From Gorsachius magnificus (taxonomy: Eukaryota > Chordata > Aves > Pelecaniformes > Ardeidae), in assembly GCA_034008185.1 (NCBI GenBank), contig CM067104.1, forward strand, positions 1,889,799-1,953,798: 64,000 nt of DNA, given 5' to 3'. Positions 11,801-21,606 of the stretch are shown here, one piece after another. The position numbers and the translations under genes are program-made. Numbering within the stretch: position 1 is the stretch's first letter; the number at the start of each line of letters is the position of its first letter. A model generated the notes under the pieces. It did not search any database. It was not told the origin of the DNA and saw only the letters and a list, made by a program, of their open reading frames with translations.

Positions 11801-14800
11801 AGAAAGAAATAAAAGCCTATTGATGTTTGTGGAAGGTATCTTCAGCAGTGCTTCAAACAGCAAAATGTTGCTTAAAAGGTCAACTGGTATTTAATTTGAT
11901 TAAACAGATACCTTTTTTTGTAAACCACAGAAGTGATCTATTCTGCCTTGGATGTATTGTCAAAAAAGCCAAAGGCAAAAACTTGTTGTTGTTGTTGTCC
12001 CTTCCCATTATTTACTGATGTATTAAGTAAATAAGTAAACTTTTTTCCACCAAAAATTGAGCTAGCTAGGCTTTTCTGGAAGGAAGTTTGAAGTGGTCTC
12101 TTTTCAGATCCAAAAATAAAATCAGTCCAGGGCATAGCTTGGAGTTCAGGCTGAATTTTTGTCATGGTGGTAACTTTACTTGGAGTCAGATGGCTGTTGT
12201 GGCAGCAAGAAATGTTATTAAACATTTCTCATTCATTGTGACCCAGCATGAGCTGAGCTCATTATGTTCAGAGAAGGGAGGATAATAAAATTCCTACTGA
12301 TATTTGGCTAATGGAATGATTTAGTTCTTTGTTTCTTAAAGTTGTAACACAGGGTGTTTGTCTACTAGCATTTTTAATTAGTTCTTTTAGTGCAAATGCT
12401 GAACAGCTGCTTTGCCCTCTCTTTAAAATCTGATTATTTCAAAGCTGTCAGGTTGCCTTGATTTAGAAATATTTCTTAGAATCATTCTTGTCTTAGATGA
12501 CTCTTCGGATTGAAGGCCATGGTTTTGCTACCTCTTTCATATGGAAATATCACCAGTATGATGCTGATCATGATTTTCTTACCAGATGGGCCTGCTATTT
12601 TTTATTCGGGGATCTCAGTAGGCTGGGCTAGTGTTCTTGGGCTCAGAAACAGGTAGAGGATAATTCGGTGTCTGGCAGACCCATCAAGGAAATAAAAGAA
12701 CACCCCTGATCGAGGGGAAAATTGCAGCTGAGGAGCTAGAGTGTAAGCTTTTGTTGGTTTGGTGTTCAATTTACAGCTTAGAGCTAGGTCCCCTAACTGC
12801 CTGACTTCTTCTCTCCCCTAGGAGGTTAAGGCTCTGTTTAAAAATGAAAACTGCCCCAAAGTGATAAGCTGTGAGTTTGCTCACAACAACAACTGGTACG
12901 TTACATTCCAGTCAGATACAGATGCACAACAGGTAAGGCTGCCTTCAGCTGTTAATGGCATCTCGGTTTTGTTATTAATACTTGACCTACTCTAGAGAAT
13001 TGCACGCATGCTTCCTGCAGCTAAAAGAAATGTTTATTTACTGATCCCCCTTTTGTTATTTTAAGAGGTTATTGGCAAATTCTAGTTAATAGAGAAAAAA
13101 GCGGAGAGGTTGCAGGGTTATAGTTCCCTTGTCTGCCTTGTGCCTCAGTACTCTCTGGCCTTAACTGACATCTCATATCCTGAATTTGAAGTGTTAATGA
13201 GTTTAATTGGGCTAATGGGGAAGCACATTGCTATGTATTCGTCTTAAATCACGTAATGATAAATCATGCAATATCCTTTGAGATGTACAATTTTATCAAG
13301 GTATTCTAATGGTAATCTTTGTTGTGTCCGCAGGCGTTTAAATACTTAAGGGAAGAAGTCAAAACCTTTCAGGGCAAGCCAGTAATGGTAAGGCTGCTTT
13401 AGATGAGGTTTCAGTTTGTGAATTGCATGATATATTGTTTCTGTTTGAGAGCGTGCATTTATGGCAGGGGGAACAGAGGAATTGGCAGTGAGATGGTTCA
13501 TAATGCTTGCTCTGAAGGCCCTTAGCTTGAATGAGCTCGGGGTAGCTTTGAAAAATTACAGTTCAGTGGCTGCTGGTTATTCACAGTGCTGCTTCCCATG
13601 AGGTGTGAAATAGGTTCCTGTTTCGCCTTTCCTTCTCTGCTTTCCCCAGAATCTGGGTCTGCAGAGCTCAGGAGATGGACTCTTGCCATCATGAGTCTCT
13701 AGCTTGAGTTAGCCGCTCTACAAATAAGGCTGAAACAAGCTGCTTGTAGTGAGAGAGGACTTGTCAGAATTGGAGCCTGGACAGTTACTGCTGTAGAAAG
13801 CAGTGTTTATCTTAAACTTGACAGGTTCTTCAGCTAAAGCAGCGCGTGTGTCCTTCCCTTTAGCACGTTGTAAGAACGTAGTCTGTATTGATTTTTATCA
13901 GAGTTTTTATTTGTAAGCAGTAACCGACCTACTTCCTTTTCACATCCCTTCTTTTATCATTTCAATGGGCAAGAAAGATTCCAGATTCTGCTTCTCCTTT
14001 TCTCCCAATTAATGTGTGTGATGCGATTTGATATCTTGCAGGCAAGGATAAAAGCCATCAACACATTTTTTGCTAAGAATGGTTACCGGGTAGTGGATTC
14101 CAGTGTCTATACTCAGCCAGTTCAAACACAAGCACAGTTTGCCTCGCCACTGTTTATGCAGCCTGTATATAGTCCTCAGCAGTACTCTATTTACAGCATT
14201 GTGCCTCAGACGTGGTCTCCAAATCCCGCACCTTATTTTGAAACACCACTGGTAAGTGACAGCTGATGACAATGAGGGGAGGCAGCCCAAAACATCAGTA
14301 ATGATTTGGTTGACAAATCAATAGGGTTAGTGGGCTTTTCAGCTGTAGAATGCACAGGTTTTCTAGTTAGATCCCTCTGTTTTATGATACTTCATGCTAA
14401 GTCATGGACCTGGTAAAGCAAGACTGTCATGCTGCATGTCTCACCATTGGCTGTCATTCCTGTCAAGACATTTTGGTGTGAAATTCCGTGATCCAGTAGT
14501 TGGTGTTACTGGGAGAGCTTTGTAGCTCTTGCAGGAACAGGAGGACTCTGATGCTAAAGTAGATGTGCAGACTGTTAACCTGGTGGGGTTTGCTCTGTAG
14601 TAGTAAGTTTCCAACCTATGATTACAACAAAGTGCGGTAGCCCAGCATAAAAGTACAAACGGACTAGATAAATAACTGCCCAAGCTCATCTCGTAAAACT
14701 GCAAACGTTTTTCTTTTAGTTCAGCCATTGAGACTGTTCTGTCTGTTGCAGGCCCCCTTCCCTAACGGTGGATTTGTGAATGGCTTTAATACACCAGGAT

Positions 14801-17800
14801 CATATAAAACAAATGCTGCTTCTTTGAGTATAGGTCGCCCATTCCATAGAAATCGGTAAGATAGCTCTGTCAGTTGTTTGCTCTCTGAGAACTTACAGTG
14901 TTGAGATCCTGATGTGTTCCTTGCACTTGTAAAATGCAGTGCCTTCTGGTGGGGCTAGGTTACTTGTTTTGTTTATCAAATATGTGTGACCTTTTTCAAC
15001 TTGATTTATAAAATAAAATTAAAATCAAGGTGGCAGCTTAAGACCCTAAAATAATGGACATACGTGCTGGAGAGAGCAAAGGTAACTCCTTTAACAGCCT
15101 CAGAGGAATTTCTGCAGACAAACAAGTAACTTCCTCTTAAGGTAATACTTCTAATTATGTTTGTTACATGCAGATTATAAACTCCTGCAGCAAAACGTAA
15201 GCTTCTCCTGTTGTGTGATTAGTCTTGCAGAGAGCCATTCCGTTTATGCAGCTGAGAGTTGCATGCCCTGACTGCTGTATGCTAAAACTGCTTGATGCTG
15301 AGTCTGTAACTGTAATTTATTTGCTTTATCCCCATCTTTCCTGATAACTGTAAGGACTCGGATATAAACACTGGGGAGGAGGGTGCAGCTTTATATTTGC
15401 TGGAACAGTACGCTCTATGTACAATGGAGTAGTAATCTGTTTGTGTGGGTGGAAATTGTTTTATTTGCAAGCTCTCTCACTGTATTCAGCATGCAGGCTG
15501 GTAGCATGGGAATAGTTTTTTATACTGTTTGAGAAATCGTTTGACAACTGCCAGTACCGTCAGAGGGTTTGTGATGCAGTTCAGTTTTGTGGCTGTTGGT
15601 GGAAGGTGAACTTAGGAATTTGGTCTGCGGTGACTCGGGTGTCTTAACACAGGCCGTGAAGCTGGTAGCATGACTCAGAAGATGGGGCAGCCGATTCAGT
15701 TACAGCTGCTCAACTCTCAACTAAGAGCTTTTTGTAAAGGTGGTTTCGTTTTTTGCCTTAAATTGTGCCCAAACTTGAAGCCTGTAAAACTCTGACGTAT
15801 ATGGATCCTCTCAGAGGCATTGATGCAGAAACTGTACAAGAATTGTATGTACCCGAACATTAACATCTTGAAATGCCCCCATGTTCACTGCTGCCTTGCA
15901 GAAAACATCTGTGTAATCCTTAAGCTTTTAAACTTCTCTTGGTTATGCTAAGACTTTCATTTGTGAAACTTCAGTCATTGTGAAGTTACAGCTTTAGGGT
16001 CAAGTGTGTACAGGTTCTGCTGGTCTGTCTTGGTTGTCTTATCTCTCCTGCCAATCTTGTTCAGCCTTTGTGCCAGCACAGAGCTCTGTGTTTGCGGTAA
16101 TAAATCTTCATCGTCTGGAAGCAGACGTTAGTTATGCTTCAGCAGGATTCCTTTGCAAACAGGAGGCTGCTAAGGTAACAGTGAGGCAGCCTTGAAAGTT
16201 TGGCCCAGTGATGATCAGGTATCGCGCTAAGAGAGAACAGGTCCAACAGTCGACTGTCTGGGCAGCCTGCACTTCATGCTTTTCCTTCTTTTTGCTCTCT
16301 CACCCATCTTCCTTCTTTTTTTCCTTGTCTTTCCTTGCCTTTTCTGCTTTGCTCTTCTGCCCAGACAAGATTGTGGCCTTCTCAATGACGGGTAAGATTA
16401 TGAGATCTGAGGGCTGAATAATGACTTTTAAGAACAAATTGAACAAAATGGAAGAACTTAGCTAGCTTACCTCCTTGTCCCTGTGGTCTTTGCTGACGGA
16501 AAACATAACCTTATTGGGGCCTTAAAACTGGTTCTTAATGCTTCTTGAAGCTGCGAAGTATGGATCAATCAGCGCAACTTCTCTCGAACTGCAGAAGAGT
16601 TCATTGGGAGAGGTTCATCCAGCTGCTGCTTTTGGGTTTCTGTCCTGGCTCATTACACTTGATTTGTTTTGTCATACAGGCAGTTAAGTATTGGATTTTT
16701 CTCTGTAGCTAAACGTTTGTTTAAGCCAGTCACATTTATTTTGCCCTGATTTGCTGCAACATCTTGTGGGAAAGGAAGATTGAGTCTTGGTGACAGAGAA
16801 TCCTCAGTGCTAATATTGGCTAAATTGATATTTTTCTATCCAGCCATCTAAAAGGTAACTTAAAATGTCTCTGGCAAAGCAGATTCATTTGACCACTCAA
16901 AACTGGGCTATTAAAAGGTGATTTTTGTTCTGATTACATAAGAAATGCTGCAAAACTTTCAGCTGTTAATTGCAAGGGTATGGAGAAGTCCATCAGATAG
17001 CGGTGGGGTTGATTTTTAAAATGCCACAGGACGATGGCTGAGCAGAGGGAGGAATCTGCTGCTGCTTACAGCCACATCACTTACTGCTGTTCTGATTTAG
17101 TGCTAACAAATGATCATTTGTCATTTGTTGGATTCTTCTATTTTGCTTTCTTTTCCTCCCAACTTAAGTTTTCTGGCCAAGTGGGAGAGAACAAGTTTAT
17201 GGGTGGAAGCTGGAAGGAAACTACCTCTCTGTTAGGCAGTCCAGGGTCTGTGGCATCCACAACATGCCTTTCCATATTCGCTTAGCGTACAGAAACCAAA
17301 AGCTGCATGATTTATGGTGTGTTGAAAGAAAAGACCCTTTTTCAGGCTGCAGGCTGCTCCTTGATGACTCCGTAAGAGTTGACGTAGTCAAGTTAACTTC
17401 TCCTCCCGGACAGGAATCATACTGTGGCTGGCAAGGGGAGAATTTCTTCTGATTGCATGGAATGTTATCTTGGCATTGTTTAAAAACAATAAGCATGCAA
17501 AATCCTCCTCCTGTCCCTAAATTATGAGATGTGCAGGGTTAACCGAAGGGGAAGGATATAGTTTTAAGGTCCTTGTCTCGCTTGCTGAAGCTGGTTGGTG
17601 CTGCATGGAAAAGACAGTGAGGTGCAGAAGTGGAGAGTAGTCTAAGGCACCTGAATGCTGCTCCAGAAAACGGTTCTGTGTTATGGTAGGTCAGAGTTTT
17701 TCTGGGTAATTCTGCGTTGAAGACCCTGAGCCTTAACTTGCAGAAGCAGTGAGCATGCACAGCTGCATCTGTGTTCAAAGGAAATAGAGCTTTAATGCAG

Positions 17801-20800
17801 ACCAATCAATAACTGGGTAACATGTCTGGGGTCTTGTAAACTGGAGAGTCAGTGTTGTGGGTGTTTGACAACAGAAGCAGTGAGACTGAGATCCAAGCTT
17901 TTTGGGGGGGTGGGCTCTCGGGTACCCTGGTCTTACCTCCCCTGTTCTCTTCAGCCTATTCAGTCAGCACTGGCTCCTGGCTTCTTGTTTCAGTTCAGTA
18001 TTTTTGCTTGTGGCCAGATGAGTTTGTTCCTCAGGCTTGGCTTACTTCTCCTGATAGCTTTCAAATACCCTGTGCCTGTGCTGCAGGCCCAGACAAATCA
18101 AGAATCCCTCTTTGGGTTCTTCTGGCTCTTCTATCAGCCCTAGGTTTTGGGGGTTTTTTGTTGGTTGGTTTGGGTTTTGGGCATTTCCCCCCCCCTTGGG
18201 TATCTGTTGGGCAGTGATCTCTGCTTTCTTCAAACGCCAACACTTGACAGGAGGGGAGGTTGCAAGAAAGCTAGAACAAAAGGAATAGATGGAGGTAAGA
18301 AAGAACAATTCCTTTGTTCTTGACAAATATATGTAGGAAACAACTTCTCTGATGGAGTTCCAGTACTTACTGACCTCCTCCTTTCTTGTCAGCTACGAAT
18401 TAACTGTAGTTGGTGGTAGTTTTGCATCTTGCTCTTTAAACTCTGGATTAGACAACTGCTGCTCTGTGTCCTGCAGCGTGAAGCCTCACTTCCGATCATC
18501 TAACAGCTCTGAACATGCTGTGGAGGGTCCAGCTGCCGTCAGTACCATGCCAATGGGGGATGGACCACTGAACAGAACCAACTCAAGGAATTTTGTTATG
18601 GAGCGACATAACAGTACGTTAACTGGGCACCAAGACCAAGGTTATTCCCAGAAGGATTCTCCTACCGCACAGATGGAGCAGAATGGAGATTATGGCATTG
18701 GCAGGGGCAGGTAAAGAACTCTGTGTGCTGTTTTTTTTGCTGTAACACAGCCATGCAGTTGGGAGATGGTGTTGGAGGTTCAGGTGACTTGCATGAGCCA
18801 AGGATCATGAACTGTTGGCACAGTATATATTTCTGTAAAGACCAACCAGGAGAAAACTGACATTTAAATAAACCAGGCATGGTAAATACTTCACTGGGAA
18901 GCGTGAATGCTTCCTGCTTAACTGCACAGCTCGTAGTTACTCTGCAAACACCTTGCAGTAAGATAGCGAGGTGTCTTTATTTCAGAATAACTGCCTGATT
19001 TTTCCCCAGAATTAAAACGGTGGCTGAAGTAAAGTTGATATTTCTATTGCTGTAAATAATAATCAAATCCTTGGTTGGGGAATTTGATGCTCCCAAACAT
19101 TGTAAGGTCAACTGGTTTTAGCTTGTGTCTGTTAATTCATGGTTTAGACACTTAAAAATAAGTGACCAAGACAGATATGTGAGAAATCAGATGAGTAAGT
19201 TTATTACTATAAAATTATAGGGTACTATTCTATAATATTATAGTCTAATTGTCACTGTGCTTGTTCAGATGCAATGCTCTAGGGTACCTCCTCCACGGGG
19301 AGAGAAAAGAGAAATTGTTTCCTGTATTGGCTATGTTCCAAGAGTGTAAGAGCTTTGACCCCTCCTGAAGATGGAGAACATCCCAGAACTGTATCTTGAG
19401 AAACATCAGTAGGCTGCTGTAAATCCCCCACCACAGGCTCCCCTTTGTGCAGATGAGTGCGCACTTCAGCTGGATGAATGCGCTGACTGACTTTTTTTTT
19501 TTTCTTTTTTTGCCTTTACAGGAGGAACGTTTTCAGAGGTCGGAGGAGACGAGAAGATGACCGGGTTTCAGTAAGTTCCACTTCCCTTATCGCAAGGAGT
19601 TGCACAAAGGTCAATGAGTTGGCTTTGCGTTTATTGAAGGAATGGCATGGTTCTTAAATTTTTAGACTATATTGTGGGTGTTCAGTGTTTCTAGGAAGTT
19701 CCCTGACACTTGCTCAGTGCTTTTAACGCCGGGTGTTACGGCTCTGTTAACGGGTATTTTCCTTCTCTAGAGACCTCAGCCTTCAGCAGAAACAAAGACT
19801 CAGACACCAAAGTTCGACTTGCTAGCATCAAATTTCCCACCTTTGCCTGGCAGCACAGCAAAAATACCGGGAGAGCCTGTGCTGGAGAGCAGGATGTCCG
19901 ATATCGTTAAAGGAGTCTGCAAAGAAAAGGTACCCGCTCTTGCTTCTGGCACGCACACGGGAGCGTGCACGTGCTGCGTCTCCCTTCTCCTCTGCTCAAA
20001 GAATCTGTTTATGCTAGAGCTGCACATTAGAGTGCTTTAAGCCCAAACATCATGCTGTGTTTGTAATATAATACTGCATTTTCTGTCTTTCTGTTCTTGG
20101 ATTTCCTTGGCTTTTTCGGGTGTTTAGCTGAAGCTCCTGTAATTACACTGTTGTAAGCTCGGTACTGTTTTGGAATAAAGCAGGCAAGTGAGGAGTGTTG
20201 GCTGTTGAAGTAGGAACTGTTTATTTGTAGGCTAGGCAAGGCCTTTTTCCAGATGAATCTGTTATTTGAGCTGGTGGGACTAGGTATCGATAGTCGGGGT
20301 GATACAGCCTTACTTCTCATTTTATCCGCTATTTGTTTTACCCATAGAAAGGGTGATGCTTTAGAGGCAATGCTCCAAAAGAAGTGGAATTCCTCTAATC
20401 AGTACTTGAGCAGCCTTTGGAAATACCTCACCTTTCAGATGCCTCTAACTGGCATATTGAGGAGCAATTTAAGCACATCTGCAATCTTTCCATGTTTTGC
20501 AATTTATGCTTTGTCTGCAGGAAAGCAAAGATTTGTTGCCCAGCTGTCCAGCTCCTGCTCAGGAAGAACAGACGCACAGCGCTGTCCAACAGCCTGTGGC
20601 AAGTGTGAGTTCACCAAGTGAGACTGAAGCTGTGGTGTTAAGGTAGGCAGATGGCTTGAATCAAGAATATTAAAAGGTCTGTCAAGGTGGCAATAATGTT
20701 TGTTGTTTCTTCTCTGTCTGTGGTAGGGAGCTTCTCTAGAGGCCCCTAGATGGAAATAACAATTGTGGTGGTAACAGCTATACCGTCCTGTTCTGTAAAA

Positions 20801-21606
20801 AACGCAGTTGTGGCTTCAAAGAAAAAAAAATACTTTCCCCAACTTTAATATTTCTGTTAGTAGGTTTTAATGTTCAGTTGTTCTTGATTTAACAGCACGG
20901 GTCAACCAGACAGCAAACCGGAAGAAGTGTCTGCTCAGAAAGATGTTACAAGCCACGCTTCCCCACCGGTGTCTGTCTCTCCCGTCAGTGCTGCAAAGCC
21001 GCCGAGGACAAATACCACTTCACCTTCTACTAATGCAAGTGCAGCTTCTGCTTTGCTGATGCAGGTAAGGCAGGGGCGAGTGGGGAGCATGGGGAGCTTT
21101 CTCTTGGATGTGCTGAGGTAGCACCTGGGACCTTCTCCGGTGCAGTTTGCCACAGCTGTGGTGTAATCGCTGACTGTACGTGTTCTTGCTGCTGTGCCCG
21201 GGACAGTCTGGAAGAGCGTAGCGTGGTTATCCTGGTATGTAAACCTTGCTCTTCTCCCTTGGTCCCAAAGGAGCCGCGCAAGCTAAGTTATGCTGAAGTT
21301 TGCCAGAAGCCCCCAAAGGAGCCTCCTCCACTTCCTGTTCAGCCCCTTAGGGAGCATCGCACCAACATAGTGCCCCCTGCCAAAGCTGAAGAGAATGGCA
21401 CACCTGAGAAGGCTTCGGAGAAGGCTCACGACAAGGCTGAAGGTCGAATGAAGGATTATTCTGGGTTCCGAGGCAACGGGCCTCCCAGGGGAGCTGCTGG
21501 GAAAATCAGGGAACAGAGGCGCCAATTTGGACGCAGATCATCGCCTCAGGGAGCACCTCGACGTATCGGCAAGGAGCAGTATGTGCCACCCCGGTCACCA
21601 AAGTAA
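2793..21606 (+). CDS. LARP4: La-related protein 4, complete spliced coding region (16 coding exons, 729 aa)
   Basis: LARP4 is a cytoplasmic RNA-binding protein that binds poly(A), PABPC1 and RACK1 and protects mRNA poly(A) tails from shortening. Joining the 16 exons gives 729 residues (human about 724) with every junction in phase. Order: variant PAM2w motif [12 protein letters not shown] at residues 14-25, including L15 and W22; La motif about 116-195 ([16 protein letters not shown] at 128-143); RRM about 198-280 (CIIILREI at 200-207); PABP-contact region after the RRM; Arg-rich stretch 457-462; conserved NFPPLPG at 489-495 and KLSYAEVCQ at 622-630; C-terminus YVPPRSPK. The start has A at -3 and matches the family N-terminus MLLFVEQV. 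LARP4B was considered, but the MLLFVE start, the [15 protein letters not shown] motif and the DIP2B neighbour identify LARP4. Exons 14-15 diverge most from the human protein. The gene spans about 24 kb here, less than I recall for mammals. Confidence 0.97.
2811..7994 (+). other. LARP4: LARP4 intron 1
   Basis: A 5.2-kb intron that begins in the CpG island. It contains a GC-rich patch at about 3541-3790 with a CACGTG box at 3770-3775, which may be an enhancer or an unused exon. The remainder is ordinary AT-leaning sequence without recognisable exons or mobile elements. Confidence 0.85.
7995..8142 (+). CDS. LARP4: LARP4 coding exon 2 (PAM2w motif)
   Basis: Encodes residues 7-55 and the first base of codon 56. 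It carries the PAM2w sequence [16 protein letters not shown], which contacts the MLLE domain of PABP and also contributes to poly(A) recognition. The acceptor is a tandem TTCAGCAG, so use of the second AG would drop Gln7. The donor is GTGAGA at 8143. Confidence 0.95.
8143..9697 (+). other. LARP4: LARP4 intron 2
   Basis: A 1.56-kb intron. No exon-like, RNA-gene or repeat structure is recognised. Confidence 0.85.
9698..9856 (+). CDS. LARP4: LARP4 coding exon 3
   Basis: Completes codon 56 and encodes residues 57-108, ending with one base of codon 109. It contains the family segment [20 protein letters not shown], an acidic linker between PAM2w and the La motif. The acceptor is TTCTGCCAG and the donor is GTGAGT at 9857. 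Confidence 0.95.
9857..10200 (+). other. LARP4: LARP4 intron 3
   Basis: A 344-bp phase-1 intron with nothing notable inside. Confidence 0.85.
10201..10276 (+). CDS. LARP4: LARP4 coding exon 4 (start of La motif)
   Basis: Encodes residues 109-133 plus two bases of Arg134, including [11 protein letters not shown], the first helix region of the La motif. The acceptor is ACTTCTAG and the donor is GTACAG at 10277, a less common but acceptable donor. Confidence 0.95.
10277..10820 (+). other. LARP4: LARP4 intron 4
   Basis: A 544-bp phase-2 intron. No additional element is recognised. Confidence 0.85.
10821..10957 (+). CDS. LARP4: LARP4 coding exon 5 (core of La motif)
   Basis: Encodes residues 134-179 and the first base of Ser180. 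It holds the La-motif core [19 protein letters not shown] and the segment [16 protein letters not shown]. The acceptor is TTTTTAG and the donor is GTAAGT at 10958. Confidence 0.96.
10958..11681 (+). other. LARP4: LARP4 intron 5
   Basis: A 724-bp phase-1 intron. Nothing exon-like or repetitive is recognised. Confidence 0.85.
11682..11785 (+). CDS. LARP4: LARP4 coding exon 6 (La motif-RRM linker and RRM start)
   Basis: Completes Ser180 and encodes residues 181-214. [16 protein letters not shown] supplies the first beta strand (RNP2-like) of the RRM. The donor is GTAAAT at 11786 and the exon ends in phase 0. Confidence 0.95.
11786..12821 (+). other. LARP4: LARP4 intron 6
   Basis: A 1.04-kb phase-0 intron. 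No further feature is recognised. Confidence 0.85.
12822..12932 (+). CDS. LARP4: LARP4 coding exon 7 (RRM)
   Basis: Encodes residues 215-251, including [20 protein letters not shown], the central strands of the RRM. The exon is a multiple of three (37 codons). The donor is GTAAGG at 12933. Confidence 0.96.
12933..13333 (+). other. LARP4: LARP4 intron 7
   Basis: A 401-bp phase-0 intron with no further feature recognised. Confidence 0.85.
13334..13387 (+). CDS. LARP4: LARP4 coding exon 8 (RRM, 18 codons)
   Basis: Encodes residues 252-269 ([18 protein letters not shown]), the second helix and last strand of the RRM. At 54 bp and phase 0-0, skipping it would keep the frame but damage the RRM. 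Confidence 0.95.
13388..14041 (+). other. LARP4: LARP4 intron 8
   Basis: A 654-bp phase-0 intron with no further feature recognised. Confidence 0.85.
14042..14251 (+). CDS. LARP4: LARP4 coding exon 9 (RRM end and PABP-contact region)
   Basis: Encodes residues 270-339. [16 protein letters not shown] closes the RRM with a C-terminal helix, followed by a Gln/Pro/Tyr-rich segment ([19 protein letters not shown]). In human LARP4 this post-RRM region interacts with PABP, and its codon composition is reported to influence LARP4 output. The donor is GTAAGT at 14252. Confidence 0.96.
14252..14751 (+). other. LARP4: LARP4 intron 9
   Basis: A 500-bp phase-0 intron with no further feature recognised. 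Confidence 0.85.
14752..14855 (+). CDS. LARP4: LARP4 coding exon 10
   Basis: Encodes residues 340-373 plus two bases of Arg374. It includes [20 protein letters not shown] and GRPFHRNR, both close to the human sequence. The donor is GTAAGA at 14856. Confidence 0.95.
14856..18476 (+). other. LARP4: LARP4 intron 10
   Basis: A 3.6-kb phase-2 intron. Pyrimidine-rich (about 16280-16370) and G-rich stretches occur, but no additional exon, RNA gene or transposon is recognised. Confidence 0.8.
18477..18710 (+). CDS. LARP4: LARP4 coding exon 11
   Basis: Completes Arg374, encodes 375-451, and ends with two bases of Arg452. It contains LGDGQLNR-like [24 protein letters not shown] and [12 protein letters not shown], the low-complexity middle of LARP4. 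The open frame continues upstream into intron 10, but homology and the CTGCAG acceptor fix the start at 18477. Confidence 0.95.
18711..19521 (+). other. LARP4: LARP4 intron 11
   Basis: An 811-bp phase-2 intron ending in an unusually long polypyrimidine tract (about 19490-19518) of nearly pure T before CTTTACAG. Nothing else is recognised. Confidence 0.85.
19522..19570 (+). CDS. LARP4: LARP4 coding exon 12 (Arg-rich micro-exon)
   Basis: A 49-bp exon encoding residues 452-468, [17 protein letters not shown], a basic patch conserved in LARP4. The donor is GTAAGT at 19571. The following intron is only 200 bp. Confidence 0.95.
19771..19929 (+). CDS. LARP4: LARP4 coding exon 13 (FPPLPG motif)
   Basis: Encodes residues 469-521. 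[14 protein letters not shown] is a signature shared by LARP4 and LARP4B, followed by [12 protein letters not shown]. The exon is 53 codons in phase 0-0. The donor is GTACCC at 19930, which is weak beyond GTA. Confidence 0.93.
19930..20520 (+). other. LARP4: LARP4 intron 13
   Basis: A 591-bp phase-0 intron with no further feature recognised. Confidence 0.85.
20521..20642 (+). CDS. LARP4: LARP4 coding exon 14 (variable region)
   Basis: Encodes residues 522-561 plus two bases of codon 562. It begins [18 protein letters not shown], alignable to human ISCPVPADEQT, then diverges into Ser/Val-rich sequence. The acceptor is TTGTCTGCAG and the donor is GTAGGC at 20643. This exon is called less firmly than those of the RRM. 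Confidence 0.85.
20896..21064 (+). CDS. LARP4: LARP4 coding exon 15 (variable Ser/Pro/Thr-rich region)
   Basis: Encodes residues 562-618. [20 protein letters not shown] aligns with human IPVSPPSTTKPSRASTASPC, followed by an Ala/Ser tract ending LLMQ. The donor is GTAAGG at 21065 and the exon ends in phase 0. Confidence 0.9.
21271..21606 (+). CDS. LARP4: LARP4 coding exon 16 (C-terminus)
   Basis: Encodes residues 619-729 and the TAA stop. It opens [18 protein letters not shown], continues [20 protein letters not shown], and ends [12 protein letters not shown], all diagnostic of LARP4. The acceptor is GTCCCAAAG. The open frame extends into the intron upstream, but phase and homology set the start. 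Confidence 0.96.
   Translation, partial: EPRKLSYAEVCQKPPKEPPPLPVQPLREHRTNIVPPAKAEENGTPEKASEKAHDKAEGRMKDYSGFRGNGPPRGAAGKIREQRRQFGRRSSPQGAPRRIGKEQYVPPRSPK

Noticed and set aside
18352..18476. Upstream extension of the LARP4 exon 11 open frame
   Set aside because: This is intron 10 sequence. Homology and phase begin only after the CTGCAG acceptor at 18476.
21223..21270. Upstream extension of the LARP4 exon 16 frame with its own ATG
   Set aside because: It is intron sequence ending in CCCAAAG, and family similarity starts at EPRKLSY.
2793..21606. LARP4B instead of LARP4 (and DIP2C instead of DIP2B)
   Set aside because: The MLLFVE start, the [15 protein letters not shown] motif, and the KE-x-RNQ and SGGARDERYRS segments of the neighbour fit the LARP4-DIP2B pair.
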